Shown: positions 17,835 to 27,542, counted from the first letter of the stretch. The stretch: DNA of 64,000 bases from an uncultured Sphingorhabdus sp. (GCA_937873665.1 CALMYW010000519.1:1-64000), one strand, 5' to 3'. Notes: generated by a model not told the origin, from the letters alone. Numbers and translations: made by a program.

Positions 17835-18595
17835 AATACTCACTCCTTTTCGCTGGTTTTGCCCTTTGCATCGGGACGGCCGCTGTCGCAGGACTGGCCG
17901 CTCAACATGGCGAGACCGAGCTCGACCTTTCCGCGATCCGCGCACGCGCCTCCGAAGCCGAGGCTGATGCAGCCGCGTTGAGCGCCACAGCGCGTGTGCG
18001 CGCCGAACAATTGCGCGAGAGCGCCAAAGAAACTGCACAGACGAGCGAGGCCAATGGCAAGCGCTATGCAGCTTCGGTGCGACCTCCTGCCGGGCCACCG
18101 CTTGATCAAGCCTTCGACTTCGACCGGCTCGTTGCCGATACCGCAGGCTTCGACGAAGCTCGCATGGGAGTCGCACCGCGTTTCATCGCCTTTGCCAGCG
18201 TGTCGATGCCGGCGCCCGCGCTCAAACAGATGATCGGCGATGTCTCGCAGGCAGGCGGCGTGGTCGTTTTCCGTGGATTTCCTCAGGGAAGCGCCAAAGC
18301 ACTCACCACCGCACTTTTGAAAGTGACCGGAAGCCAGGGCGTTCCCGAAAATGTCGGGATCGATCCGCGCCTCTTTCGCGCGTTCAGGATCGATACCGTC
18401 CCTGCTTATGTCGTAACCGCGAGCGACTTTGATGTGTGCGACGGGTTCGATTGCGTCTCGAACGTCCCGCCGCACGACCGCATGACGGGCAATGTCAGCG
18501 CCGAATACGCCCTGTCGACCTTTGCCTCAGGCGGCGGACCCGGCGCGCCGCTTGCCCAGCTTCATCTCAAGGCTTTGCGAAAGGCAAAGCCATGA
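17831..18595 (+). CDS. trbC: type-F pilin assembly protein TrbC
   Basis: A 254-residue periplasmic protein with an N-terminal signal (LLFAGFALCIGTAAVAGLAA), a helical linker rich in Ala and Glu, and the TrbC domain from about residue 115: FIAFASVSMPAPALKQMIGD, VVVFRGFPQGS, IDPRLFRAFRIDTVPAYVV. TrbC assists TraW and TraU in pilus assembly. The ATG overlaps the traU TGA, and the stop overlaps the traN ATG in the same way. Confidence 0.93.
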   Translation: MKYSLLFAGFALCIGTAAVAGLAAQHGETELDLSAIRARASEAEADAAALSATARVRAEQLRESAKETAQTSEANGKRYAASVRPPAGPPLDQAFDFDRLVADTAGFDEARMGVAPRFIAFASVSMPAPALKQMIGDVSQAGGVVVFRGFPQGSAKALTTALLKVTGSQGVPENVGIDPRLFRAFRIDTVPAYVVTASDFDVCDGFDCVSNVPPHDRMTGNVSAEYALSTFASGGGPGAPLAQLHLKALRKAKP

Positions 18596-20331
18596 CCGGC
18601 AAAACACTTATCCGGCTTGGCGCGCTGTTCCTTATCGCAGGATCGCTGCCCATGAAGGGCGCGTCTGCACAAACTTCGACGGCTGCGGCCAAAGCCGATG
18701 GCAAAGCCTTTGGCCGCGAAAAGGCTGCGACCGCGCAACCAGCGGCAAGCACCGATCCCGATGCCGAGCGCATTCCCAATTTTAACGATAGCCCTTCCCA
18801 ATCGGCTTATTTCGACAATCCCGATGCCATGGCGGGTGCAGCAGCTAGCCAGACAAGCGCGCATGAAGGCTACCGCGCGATACGCTCGTCGATCGACCAG
18901 CGAGTGCGCTTTGCGCCGGTTGATCTGGATGCGACGATCGCACGCAGCAAGGCGATCAGCGAAGACCCGCTAAGCTATACAAGCGGCATGAGCGTGAGCG
19001 GAACGCAGGGGCGCTGCGTTCCCCTGCCTTCGGCTACGGCAAGTTCAACCCGCTATTTTGCTACCTGCAATTCGGGTTTCTCAGCGAGCGAAGAGCAGAA
19101 GAGCTGCAATATCCCGATTGTCGTTACCGCCGCACCCGCTACGCGCTATACCTATTGGTGCAGCGCCTTAGGCACCAACAGATTAAACCGGGTCGATGAT
19201 TGCGCACTCTTTGACAATGCCCAATGCACCTATGCGGGCGAAATGCCGGGTATCTGCCTCGAATGGGAGACGCGTCCCAACAACCAGCGCTACTGCATTG
19301 AGCCCGGCGAACCCATTACCATATTAAGCTGTCCGTCGCAGGTCGCAGGCGGCACGGTCCGTGGTACCACCACCCAGAACAGCATTGTCGTCACGCGCGG
19401 TGAAAGCCAATGCGCGCCCTTTGCAAGCAACACCGATTGCGCTGAAGATCGCGAAACTTGTACCGACAGCGATCCGGTCACCCGCATTGTCAACGGCATA
19501 GCGGTTACCCAGCCCTGCTGGGCATGGGCGAAGAGCTATACCTGCCGGACCTTTACTGCGGCCGAGGATTGCCAGGCGCTAACACAAACCCCCGGCTGCA
19601 ATCTGGTGCGCGAGGATTGTCTGACCGACGAGCCATGCCGGACATGGGAGCGGGTCTATGATTGCCCGGTCCCCGACCAGCCAGCCTCGGCGAACCAGTT
19701 TATCTGCGATGGGGATGTCTATTGCATCGACGGGGCGTGCGAGACCATCGAGCGCGAAGCCAATGACGAGTTCAAGGATGCCGTCGTTGCACTGAATGCG
19801 CTTGATCAGGCCCGCCGCGAATTTGATCCCAATTCGCTCACCTTGTTCCGGGGCACGCGCAACACTTGTTCATCGAAGGTGTTCGGTGTCCTCAATTGCT
19901 GCAAAGGCAAGGGCTTTCCGCTCATCCCCGGCATCAGCCTGCTCGTCGCACTGGGCTGCAACACGCAAGAGCTGCTTTTGCACGAACGCGATGCCCAAGG
20001 GCTGTGCGCCTATGTCGGAACCTATTGTTCGGACAGCTTCCTCGGTGTCTGCCTCACCAAGAAGAAGGTCTATTGCTGCTTTGAATCGAAGCTGTCGCGT
20101 ATCCTCCAGGAACAAGGGCGCCAGCAACTGCCAAAGCCCTGGGATAAGCCCAAGACCGAGGCTTGCGCAGGTTTCACTATCGACGAATTTGCCCGGCTTG
20201 ATCTTTCCCGCATGGATTTCTCCGAAGTCTATGCCGAGTTCACCCAAGCCGCACGACTTCCCGACGAGCTCGAGGCTGCCACCCAGATCCAGCAGAAAAT
20301 CGAGGATTATTATGCCAATGCCCAGATTTGA
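18592..20331 (+). CDS. traN: type-F mating-pair stabilisation protein TraN
   Basis: A 579-residue outer-membrane protein with a signal peptide and a very cysteine-rich middle and C-terminal part (about residues 140-560; for example CVPLPS, CIEPGEPITILSCPSQVAGG, FGVLNCCKGKGFPL). TraN is the mating-pair adhesin that recognises the recipient surface. The conserved C-terminal VYCCFESKLSRILQEQGR, then AEACAGFT-like residues, is typical of the family. Specificity tips of TraN vary between plasmids, so recipient range cannot be read here. Confidence 0.93.
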   Translation: MTGKTLIRLGALFLIAGSLPMKGASAQTSTAAAKADGKAFGREKAATAQPAASTDPDAERIPNFNDSPSQSAYFDNPDAMAGAAASQTSAHEGYRAIRSSIDQRVRFAPVDLDATIARSKAISEDPLSYTSGMSVSGTQGRCVPLPSATASSTRYFATCNSGFSASEEQKSCNIPIVVTAAPATRYTYWCSALGTNRLNRVDDCALFDNAQCTYAGEMPGICLEWETRPNNQRYCIEPGEPITILSCPSQVAGGTVRGTTTQNSIVVTRGESQCAPFASNTDCAEDRETCTDSDPVTRIVNGIAVTQPCWAWAKSYTCRTFTAAEDCQALTQTPGCNLVREDCLTDEPCRTWERVYDCPVPDQPASANQFICDGDVYCIDGACETIEREANDEFKDAVVALNALDQARREFDPNSLTLFRGTRNTCSSKVFGVLNCCKGKGFPLIPGISLLVALGCNTQELLLHERDAQGLCAYVGTYCSDSFLGVCLTKKKVYCCFESKLSRILQEQGRQQLPKPWDKPKTEACAGFTIDEFARLDLSRMDFSEVYAEFTQAARLPDELEAATQIQQKIEDYYANAQI

Positions 20332-21139
20332 ACGCCGTGCGCTCGCGGCGATGATCGTGCTCGCACTCACAGTCGACAGCACTCAAGCAGCAATTGCTCA
20401 GACCGGCGCCACCAACGCACCTGCAGAAAATGACGCCTTTTACTGCGAGGAGAGGAAGCTCGGCTACTGGTTCTACTGCACGAAGCCCAAGCCTGCACCC
20501 AAGACAGAAGCAGCAGCACCCGCACCAGTCCCCGATGCCGTGACACGCATGGATGCGATCACGGCAGAACTGCGCGAGCTGAAAGCACGTGCAATTCTCG
20601 AGCCGACGCCCGCCAATGTTACCGCCTATATTCGTTTCCAGCGCGAGCAACTCGATCGCGCCTCCTTGTTCGCCGACGTCTGGCAACGCGCGATCTGGCA
20701 GGATCCTGATCTCGATTATACACTGCAGCGCCCGGTCTCGACGCTCGCCAAACGGCAATGGCAGGGCAGCCGCGCCAGCGAACGCAATGGGGTGATGGCC
20801 GGATTGTCGGCGCGCTACGGGCTCTTCTATTTCTTCGCCCAAAGCTGCGGTGCCTGCGAGGTCATGTCGCCAATTGTCCGTTCGGTTACATCGAACTGGG
20901 GCATTACTGTGCGCGCGATCTCGACCGATGGCGGCCCCTCGCGCCATTTCCCCAATTACATCGTCGAGACCAACCAGCGCAGCAAAATGGGGCTCGAGCC
21001 CAAGGTCACGCCCGCAGTGGTGCTTTGGGATGCCTTGAAAGGCCGCCCCATTCCCATCGGATACGGCGTGATGTCCGCCGATGAACTGCAGGACCGCATC
21101 TATCTTCTCACACAAAAGGAAGCCGGCCATGACTATTAG
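20312..21139 (+). CDS. traF: type-F pilus assembly protein TraF (thioredoxin-like)
   Basis: A 275-residue exported protein with a signal ending about TQAAIAQ, a FYCEERKLGYWFYC segment, a helical hairpin, and a C-terminal thioredoxin-like domain with SCGAC (C179-C182). Many F TraF proteins have lost the cysteines; here the CxxC is intact, so it may be redox-active alongside the DsbC-like protein. A second ATG at 20318 is equally possible as the start. It overlaps traN by 20 bases and traH by 11. Confidence 0.92.
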   Translation: MPMPRFERRALAAMIVLALTVDSTQAAIAQTGATNAPAENDAFYCEERKLGYWFYCTKPKPAPKTEAAAPAPVPDAVTRMDAITAELRELKARAILEPTPANVTAYIRFQREQLDRASLFADVWQRAIWQDPDLDYTLQRPVSTLAKRQWQGSRASERNGVMAGLSARYGLFYFFAQSCGACEVMSPIVRSVTSNWGITVRAISTDGGPSRHFPNYIVETNQRSKMGLEPKVTPAVVLWDALKGRPIPIGYGVMSADELQDRIYLLTQKEAGHDY

Positions 21140-22565
21140 ACCGAAAACAGCAATTGCCGCCCTCCTCGCCTGCTCGCTGCCGCTAACTGCGGCGCAAGCC
21201 GATGTTGGCAGTTCGATGGATTCCTTTTTGACTGATGTCGGCGGTGCCGCCAATGTGTCGGGACCAACCGCGTATGAAGGCCAGTCCGCAGGCTATTACA
21301 GCCTCGGCAATGTCTGGACGCGCTTCCCCCAGAAGACGACCAACATCGCCAATCTTCAACTTCCCCGCGCCCGCGCGGGCTGCGGCGGCATCGATATTTT
21401 TGCTGGCAGTTTCAGCTTCATCAATGCAAGCGAGATTGTGGCGATGCTCAAGGCCGTCGCCAACAATGCGGTTGGTTTTGCCTTCAGCCTCGCGATCGAC
21501 ACGGTATGCCCTGAATGCTCGAAGATCATGCAGGAGTTTTCGCAAAAAGCGCAGCTGATGAACAATCTCAACATCAACAGCTGCGAAATGGCGCAAGGTC
21601 TGGTCGGCGGCATCTGGCCCAAGGGCGACCTTGCCGACAAGGCGATTTGCGAGGCGATCGGCAATAGCGAAGGCATTTTCACCGACTATGCCGCCGCCAA
21701 ACATGGCTGCGGCACCCGCGGGCAGCGCGCGAGCACGACGGCGCAAGGGGCAGGCAAATATGATGATGTGAACACAGGGGTTCCGCGCAATTACACTTGG
21801 ACCATCCTCAAAAAATCGGCCTTCTTTTCGCCCGGAGGGACATTCGATCGGGAGCTTGCCGAATATGCGATGACGCTTATCGGCACGATCATCTATGTGC
21901 CACCCAAGGATGAGGAAGAAGGCAAGTTCGTTCCCTTTGCGGGCGACGCGTCTTCGACGCTCGTAACCGCCTTGCTCGACGGCACGCAGGGCAACCCGGT
22001 CAAAATCTTCGACTGCGACGAGCCCGACAAATGCCTCAACCCGACCTTCAAGACGCTGAGCCTGCAGACATCAAAAGCACTGCGCCCGCGCGTGGCAGCA
22101 CTCATCGAAGGCATGGTGCAGGCGATCCGCGACGATACACCCATCACCGAAGCGCAAAAGGAGCTGCTGCAGGTGGCCTCGGTTCCGCTTTACAAGATCC
22201 TGACCGTGCAGGCGGCCTATGGCCGCGGCATGCCGACCGACGACCGCGAGACCCTGGCCGAGATTGCAAGTGTAGACCTGCTCTTTGCCATTCTCGACCG
22301 GATCACCGGCGAAGCGGGCCGGTCTATGTCGAGTTTCATCGGGGCCGATGAAGCCAAGATCGCGATGTGGCAAGGTCAGGTGAACGCGGTCCGCCAGAGC
22401 CTCGCTGACCGGCAAGCCAACACACATTTGCGCGTCAACGCGATCATGCAGATCATCGAGAAGACCGCCTTCCTCGAAAATGTGCTCGCCGCCTCGATGT
22501 CGCCCGGAATGGCGGCATCGCTCGACTGGTCGCGTGCGGTCCAGACCCGCAGCCTCGCCCACTGA
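21129..22565 (+). CDS. traH: type-F pilus assembly protein TraH
   Basis: A 478-residue exported protein with a signal cleaved near AAQADV. Family features include GYYSLGNVWTRFP, the ARAGCGGIDIFAGSFSFIN motif and MAQGLVGGIWPKGDLADKAIC. The C-terminal half is helical. TraH acts in the periplasm in pilus assembly together with TraF. The start lies within the end of traF. Confidence 0.94.
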   Translation: MTIRPKTAIAALLACSLPLTAAQADVGSSMDSFLTDVGGAANVSGPTAYEGQSAGYYSLGNVWTRFPQKTTNIANLQLPRARAGCGGIDIFAGSFSFINASEIVAMLKAVANNAVGFAFSLAIDTVCPECSKIMQEFSQKAQLMNNLNINSCEMAQGLVGGIWPKGDLADKAICEAIGNSEGIFTDYAAAKHGCGTRGQRASTTAQGAGKYDDVNTGVPRNYTWTILKKSAFFSPGGTFDRELAEYAMTLIGTIIYVPPKDEEEGKFVPFAGDASSTLVTALLDGTQGNPVKIFDCDEPDKCLNPTFKTLSLQTSKALRPRVAALIEGMVQAIRDDTPITEAQKELLQVASVPLYKILTVQAAYGRGMPTDDRETLAEIASVDLLFAILDRITGEAGRSMSSFIGADEAKIAMWQGQVNAVRQSLADRQANTHLRVNAIMQIIEKTAFLENVLAASMSPGMAASLDWSRAVQTRSLAH

Positions 22566-22583
22566 CGCACAAGGAACACCAAT

Positions 22584-25289
22584 ATGGTCGAGGTCTTCAC
22601 GGTCGGTGGCGGCGACTATCTGGTCAATGTCTTCAATGCGGTCGCCGCCTGGACGGGGAATGGCGGTTACAAGGGTCTGCTCCAGGTCGTGATGGTGATG
22701 GGGCTTGGCTTTTCCGCACTGATGCTCGCCTTCAACCAGGACTGGCGCGCGTGGATCAACTGGTTCCTGGGTGCTACCCTCATGTACAGCTGCCTGATGG
22801 TCCCCCGGCTCGATGTGCAGGTCACCGACCGATTGAATCCAAGCCTCGCACCCTCGCAGGTCGCCAATGTGCCGCTGGGTCTTGCCTTGATGGCAAGCTT
22901 TACCAGCCAGATTGGCGATTATCTGACTGGCTCGGCTGAAGTGGTATTCGGGCTGCCAGGCGATCTCAATTACTCGCAGAACGGCATGATCTATGGCGCG
23001 CGCCTCTATGATGCAACGCGGTCGCTTCGTATCTCCGATCCCGAATTTGCTGCCAATCTTGACGAACATTTCCGACAATGTGTTTTCTATGACGTGCTGC
23101 TCGGCCGCTATTCGATGAAACAGCTCGCTGAAAGCACCGACATCTGGGCGACGATTGCGCCGGGCAGCCAAGCGCGCGCACAGCGATTCCTGACCCGCGA
23201 CACGTCAACCGGCGAAGTCACCGCCAATATCATCACCTGCAGGGAGGCTTATACCAGCCTCAACGGCCAATGGGTGCAGCTCATTGACGGCATGGGCAAT
23301 GTTTTTGGCCGTCAGCTCTATCCAAACCAGAGCGCAGCCCTCGCCAAGGCCAAGCTCTTTGCCGACCTGCCCATCGCCTATCAATATCTGACTGGGGTTT
23401 CCTCCAATGCGACCGCGATCTTCAAGCAGACGCTCACCATCAATGCGATGAGCCAGGCCATGCACGCAATGGGCGGCGCCAGCGGGGCTGGCAATGTCGA
23501 TGTCTATGCCCAGACCCGTGCCGATATTCAGACCGAGCGCACCTACAGTTCGATCGCGAGCAATGCCATGAAATGGGTGCCGCTCCTGAATGTTGTGCTC
23601 ACGGTCCTGTTCTACGCGCTCTTCCCTGTCCTCTTCCCGCTGTTTCTGATGCCCAAGACCGGACCGCTTGCCTTGAAAGGCTATGTCACCGGCTTCTTCT
23701 ATTTGGCCGCTTGGGGACCGCTCTTTGTCATCCTCCACATGATGCTGATGTTCAAGGGGGCGGCTGACATGACGGCTGCCAGCAATGGCGGCATGACGCT
23801 TGCGAGTTTCACCGGCATGGCGGACGTCAACAGCGACATCGGCATATTGGCTGGCTATCTCATCGCCTCGGTGCCATTCTTGGCAGGCGGGGTCGCCAAG
23901 GGGGCAATGGCGATCTCGCACCATGCCACCTCCTACCTCAATCCGAGCCAGAATGCTGCTGAAGAAGCCGCGCGCGAGGCAAGCACCGGCAATGTCTCGC
24001 TCGGCAATACCAGCTTCGAGACCTCGAACGTGCTGACCCGCCAGTTTGCCCAAGGCAATGTCGCCCCGTCCTTCACATATGGTGCAGCGCAGACGCGCGG
24101 TTACAGCGAGAGTGGCACGATGACGACGAGCTTTGCCGAAGGCAGCTATGACCAGCTCCCGAACTCAAGCTACCCGTTCACCCCAACACTGGGTCAGGAG
24201 TTCACCTCGCGACTATCGACGATGGCGAGCCAGTCCAAATCGAACAGCGAGACCTTCTCGAACCTCGCCCAGCAATCGACCGCGAATGCGGTCACGCATT
24301 TCCGGGAATTGCGCAACCAGGTCAGCAGAGGCAGCTCCTTTGAAACCGCAACCGGCCAGACCAACTCCGACAGCGTCAACACAGCGTTCAACGAGGTCGA
24401 TCAGGCCTCGAAAGCGCTGCAACGCCAATATGGCCTCAGCCGCCGTGCATCCGATGACATCACCACAAGCTGGTTCCTCAATGGCGAGGGATCTGCTGGC
24501 ATTGGCGGGAAGCTGGGCCCTGCCAACCTCGGGGTCGGTGTCAAAGGCGGGCGCAATCAAAGCTGGACTGACAGCGATATCGGTATCGCGTCCGAGGATC
24601 GTTCGCGCATCATGGGCAGCCTCAAGCAGATCTCCGATAGCCGGAACTGGTCGAGCGCGCGTGATAGCTTCGTTAGGACTGTCAGCACGTCGACCAGTTC
24701 GTCGATATCGACGAGCGCGAATGGCATGAACGCGTCGCTGACCGAAGCGCAAAGCTTTACGCAAGAAGCCCGGCGTTCTGAAGAGATCGCAAACCGGTTG
24801 GAGCAGCAAGCGTCTATGTTCGAAGGGAACAGCGCCTCCGGCAGCCTGAACCTGTCGCAGACCTACCGCGAATGGGGTCTGGGAGAGATGGAGCGCAACC
24901 GCGACTTTTACGGCAATGCGCGCTTTGACGACATAGACTTCCAGTTGAGCGAGGAAGGCCAGGCACTTCAGGCGCGCTTTGTCGACAGCTATGCAGATAC
25001 CTTGCGCGACGGCATAGAAAACCAATTGGTCCTTGCACCCGGAAAGCCGGTCTCAAGGCCAAATGTGTCTTCTCCAGCAGATGTAAGAGGTAACTCGAAG
25101 GTTGGCGCTGGCAGCGGCCAGTCGGCAGTGGGTAACGCAGCTCCTGGCTCCGTTCGCGAAGAGGTAAACGCCGCTCAACAATCGGGCCGCAAACGCATCG
25201 ACACCATTCGCGATTACCTAGAAGGAACCACGAAGGGTGCCCGCGGCGCAGACGAGGAGTCAGCGGACAACGTAAAGGAATGGCGCTAA
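22584..25289 (+). CDS. traG: type-F mating-pair stabilisation protein TraG
   Basis: A 901-residue inner-membrane protein. The N-terminal half has several membrane spans (KGLLQVVMVMGLGFSALML; PLLNVVLTVLFYALFPVLFPLFLM; GYVTGFFYLAAWGPLFVILHMML). The C-terminal half, from about residue 450, is a long Ser/Asn/Gln-rich periplasmic region. This matches F TraG, which is needed for pilus assembly (N-terminal part) and for mating-pair stabilisation and entry exclusion (C-terminal part). It is the last gene of the operon, 19 bases after traH. No clear terminator follows. Confidence 0.93.
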   Translation: MVEVFTVGGGDYLVNVFNAVAAWTGNGGYKGLLQVVMVMGLGFSALMLAFNQDWRAWINWFLGATLMYSCLMVPRLDVQVTDRLNPSLAPSQVANVPLGLALMASFTSQIGDYLTGSAEVVFGLPGDLNYSQNGMIYGARLYDATRSLRISDPEFAANLDEHFRQCVFYDVLLGRYSMKQLAESTDIWATIAPGSQARAQRFLTRDTSTGEVTANIITCREAYTSLNGQWVQLIDGMGNVFGRQLYPNQSAALAKAKLFADLPIAYQYLTGVSSNATAIFKQTLTINAMSQAMHAMGGASGAGNVDVYAQTRADIQTERTYSSIASNAMKWVPLLNVVLTVLFYALFPVLFPLFLMPKTGPLALKGYVTGFFYLAAWGPLFVILHMMLMFKGAADMTAASNGGMTLASFTGMADVNSDIGILAGYLIASVPFLAGGVAKGAMAISHHATSYLNPSQNAAEEAAREASTGNVSLGNTSFETSNVLTRQFAQGNVAPSFTYGAAQTRGYSESGTMTTSFAEGSYDQLPNSSYPFTPTLGQEFTSRLSTMASQSKSNSETFSNLAQQSTANAVTHFRELRNQVSRGSSFETATGQTNSDSVNTAFNEVDQASKALQRQYGLSRRASDDITTSWFLNGEGSAGIGGKLGPANLGVGVKGGRNQSWTDSDIGIASEDRSRIMGSLKQISDSRNWSSARDSFVRTVSTSTSSSISTSANGMNASLTEAQSFTQEARRSEEIANRLEQQASMFEGNSASGSLNLSQTYREWGLGEMERNRDFYGNARFDDIDFQLSEEGQALQARFVDSYADTLRDGIENQLVLAPGKPVSRPNVSSPADVRGNSKVGAGSGQSAVGNAAPGSVREEVNAAQQSGRKRIDTIRDYLEGTTKGARGADEESADNVKEWR

Positions 25290-25299
25290 TCCAGCCGCT

Positions 25300-25521
25300 C
25301 TAAAGAAGGCTTGTTGCAACAAGGTAGGCAAATACGCCAGCTATCGCAACGACGCAAAAGATCAGCAACTTTCTGCTGATCGGATCGCGCCATGATTTTT
25401 GGAGTCGATATCCCGTTAAACGGTCTTCAGCGATGGCCTGGTCGATTTCTGCGAAACCAGACCATTGACGGCCCGCATCGCTTGGTTCGCGATCTTCAAA
25501 TTTCTCGGGTTTGTTATCCAT
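25300..25521 (-). CDS. small membrane protein, unknown function
   Basis: A 73-residue protein from the ATG at 25521 (MDNKPEKFEDREP), preceded by GGAAG in this orientation. It ends in one hydrophobic helix, KLLIFCVVAIAGVFAYLVATSLL, so it is probably a tail-anchored inner-membrane protein. It is transcribed toward the end of traG and sits at the tra operon boundary. Surface or entry exclusion proteins are often small membrane proteins near traG, but nothing in the sequence shows that role. Confidence 0.55.
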   Translation of the reverse strand: MDNKPEKFEDREPSDAGRQWSGFAEIDQAIAEDRLTGYRLQKSWRDPISRKLLIFCVVAIAGVFAYLVATSLL

Positions 25522-25979
25522 TGGGCCACTTCCTTTCCGACTGCTCGCGGGCCACCTCAACTCTGCAGTGTGTGATTAGGTCATAGCCGAACGAACCCGC
25601 GAAGTCAGCAAATTCGTTAGAACGCACGACTTTACTGATGCTCCTTTATGTGAATTTGCGGCGTGGAATCGCAGATTGTTTCGACCGATCATCGCGCCCA
25701 GGGCTCGCAGCGCGAGCCACCAAAACGACACCCTTGCAACGGCGCGACGAAGCTGGACGTCCTGCGCGCGGGCGTGTGCGCCTGCGGGCGTCCAGCAAGG
25801 AGAGAGGCAAGAGTGTCAGCGGGTCAGACAAAAGCGCCGCACCCTGGCCGAACCTGAGAGGCCAGAGAGCGACACCAAAATCTCCCGCTCATTTGGGCCA
25901 TATCGCGCTTTCGTATTTCTGCAGATTAGACTCTTTTAAAGTTTGAACGCACATTCTCTCCTTCGAGGAGGGATTCGCA
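25522..25979. other. intergenic region with strong hairpins
   Basis: No convincing gene. It contains a perfect 7-base stem at 25702-25718 (GGCTCGC/GCGAGCC) and an 8-base stem GCTGGACG (25751-25758) pairing with CGTCCAGC (25788-25795), with a GC-rich, self-complementary interior. It may be a terminator region, the leader of the gene at 25980, or a small RNA. Confidence 0.4.
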
Positions 25980-26276
25980 GTGCGCCTTTTCATCGTGTTG
26001 AGTTTGTCCGTTGCCGGTATTCTATGTGCACCCGCTGCTGCGCATCCCGGTGGCCTGGCAGCTGATGGCTGTCACAATGATCGGCGTAATGGCGGTCGGC
26101 ATTGTCACCGCGCTGCCGCGCAACCTGTTCGAGAGGTCCAACGCGCTTTTGGTCGTGATGTCTACTATCCCAACTGCGCAGCCGCGCGCGCAGTAGGTGC
26201 TGCGCCGATCAGAGCCGGAGAGCCAGGCTATGGGCGACATCTTGATCGTGACGGCGATGGAAAAGCCTGCGAATAG
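25980..26276 (+). CDS. secreted YHYH/Excalibur calcium-binding-type protein
   Basis: A 98-residue protein with a GTG start and a strong GGAGGG ribosome binding site. A signal peptide ends near APAAAH. GLAADGCHNDRRNGGRHCHR resembles the YHYH-type module. The C-terminal part (YYPNCAAARAVGAAPIRAGEPG, then HLDRDGDGKACE) is an Excalibur domain, whose DxDxDGxxCE loop is EF-hand-like and usually found in exported proteins. Nuclease genes often sit next to Excalibur proteins, and an SNase gene follows here on the other strand. The function is unknown. Confidence 0.85.
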   Translation: MRLFIVLSLSVAGILCAPAAAHPGGLAADGCHNDRRNGGRHCHRAAAQPVREVQRAFGRDVYYPNCAAARAVGAAPIRAGEPGYGRHLDRDGDGKACE

Positions 26277-26304
26277 CAGGGCTAAGCTGGCATATTCCGC
26301 TAGC

Positions 26305-26808
26305 CTAGCACCAGTCGCGTTTCTGGCCGCCCTGATAGGGTTCTGCCAAGCCTTCTGATATTAGCGTATCTGCAACATCGCTGCCATCAACCCGCACTTG
26401 GCGCAACAGCCGACCATAGCGATCGCGGTCCCGGTCTGCGGTCGCTGCGAAAGCAAGTTCACCAGAGTTCAGCAGCTCCAATAGTCGCAGCTTTGCCTGC
26501 TCTCCTTTTGCGGCTTCAGCCGCGCAAGCGGGCTCGGATATCTCTGGTGTGTTGAAGCCAACGAGCCGGATCTTGTCGCCATTCATCCGGATCGTATCGC
26601 CATCGACGACGCAGTTGGTATCACTGCCGCCTGCGCACAAGGAAAAGCTGAACGTCGCCGCAGATGTTAATCCCACGCGCTCTGCACTTCCATTCGTTTG
26701 CCAGAAATGCATGCCAACCCCAATGCCACCGCCGAGGATAATGGCTCCGCCAAAGAGGAGAGCGATGTCCTTGGCGCCAAAAGCCTTGGATCGCTTCGAT
26801 CGCTTCAT
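26305..26808 (-). CDS. membrane-anchored thermonuclease (SNase) family protein
   Basis: About 167 residues from the ATG at 26808; in-frame starts upstream up to 26850 would add a basic N-terminus. A basic segment and one membrane helix (IALLFGGAIILGGGIGVGMHF) are followed by an SNase domain: VVDGDTIRMNGDKIRLVGFNTPE, then DRYGRLLRQVRV and AYTLISEGLAEPY-like residues. The calcium-binding aspartates and both catalytic arginines of staphylococcal nuclease are present. It probably acts in the periplasm. It is convergent with the Excalibur gene. Confidence 0.85.
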   Translation of the reverse strand: MKRSKRSKAFGAKDIALLFGGAIILGGGIGVGMHFWQTNGSAERVGLTSAATFSFSLCAGGSDTNCVVDGDTIRMNGDKIRLVGFNTPEISEPACAAEAAKGEQAKLRLLELLNSGELAFAATADRDRDRYGRLLRQVRVDGSDVADTLISEGLAEPYQGGQKRDWC

Positions 26809-26944
26809 GGGAATGATGTTAGAATGTCGCCTAGGTCGTTTCATATGCACATTTGGGTCGGTTTAGTTTGGCAGTGACTAGGTTAGACAGAGATGGGCAT
26901 CAAGTGTCATTGACTCATTGTTCCTTATATGTTCCATTTAGTCC

Positions 26945-27181
26945 ATGAACAGAATCACCCCTGACGCGCTGACGCGTCACCTGGAAGCCGCCTTGATGAT
27001 GGCGCCGCCCGAGACATTGAATGCCTTGCAGCATCCCGACCGATATCGGGGGCTTCGTGCCGTTTCCCGGCTAGCCGATCGTCTCGCACACCGACTGCAA
27101 TGCTTCGATATATCGCTGGCAGATGGCAGTGCGATGTGCAGTGACGATAACGTCCAGCAGCAACTTGCAGGCTGTGCGTGA
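26945..27181 (+). CDS. hypothetical small protein
   Basis: 78 residues beginning MNRITPDALTRHLEAALMM, predicted mostly helical, with no recognised domain. It precedes the cysteine-rich protein and the SRAP gene on the same strand, so it may be the first gene of a three-gene operon. The following frame overlaps its end: by 8 bases if that gene starts at the GTG at 27174, or by 59 if it starts at 27123. Confidence 0.5.
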   Translation: MNRITPDALTRHLEAALMMAPPETLNALQHPDRYRGLRAVSRLADRLAHRLQCFDISLADGSAMCSDDNVQQQLAGCA

Positions 27182-27530
27182 GCGCGAACCTGCTTTTGGA
27201 TGGGTGCCAGGCAAGGAAGGCTATTTGCCTGTGCGCACCTTGTTCGACTGCGCTCTCTACAAGATCAACCTCAGAGTGACCTGCGGCGTCTGTGGGCGCA
27301 GCACTGTCATTGATGCACCAGGGCATTGGTGGCGATGCGAGCAGCTCACGACGGATGATAATCTGAAGGCATTTGTCGACCGGCTCTATTGCCGGGCTTG
27401 CTGGGGGCGATCCTATTTCAAGCGCCGTCCGGCAAAGGTCGAGCAAACCAGTGATCCTGTCGACGGGCCACTGTTGCCAGGCCCAGACCACTATGCGTGG
27501 AAGCGCATTGTCAACCGCCAGCGTTCGTGA
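27123..27530 (+). CDS. cysteine-rich, probably zinc-binding protein
   Basis: Up to 135 residues; a GTG at 27174 is the tidier start (MREREPAFGWVPGKEGY). It holds two Cys pairs, CGVC and CRAC, with WWRC between them, a zinc-ribbon-like arrangement. I do not recognise the family. It lies 12 bases before the SRAP gene on the same strand, so a link to DNA repair or to restricting foreign DNA is possible, but this is guilt by association. Confidence 0.6.
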   Translation: MAVRCAVTITSSSNLQAVREREPAFGWVPGKEGYLPVRTLFDCALYKINLRVTCGVCGRSTVIDAPGHWWRCEQLTTDDNLKAFVDRLYCRACWGRSYFKRRPAKVEQTSDPVDGPLLPGPDHYAWKRIVNRQRS

Positions 27531-27542
27531 TTGGATAGCTTC

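Noticed and set aside
20240..21253. Long minus-strand frame of 337 codons opposite traF/traH
   Set aside because: It lies antisense to two well-supported tra genes and its residues show no domain; high-GC DNA gives such shadow frames.
22071..24053. Long minus-strand frames opposite traH and traG
   Set aside because: Same reason: antisense to clear transfer genes, composition rich in His, Arg and Gln with no protein-like pattern.
25646..25831. 61-codon minus-strand frame
   Set aside because: Arg- and Pro-rich random-looking translation over a region of strong hairpins, with no ribosome binding site.
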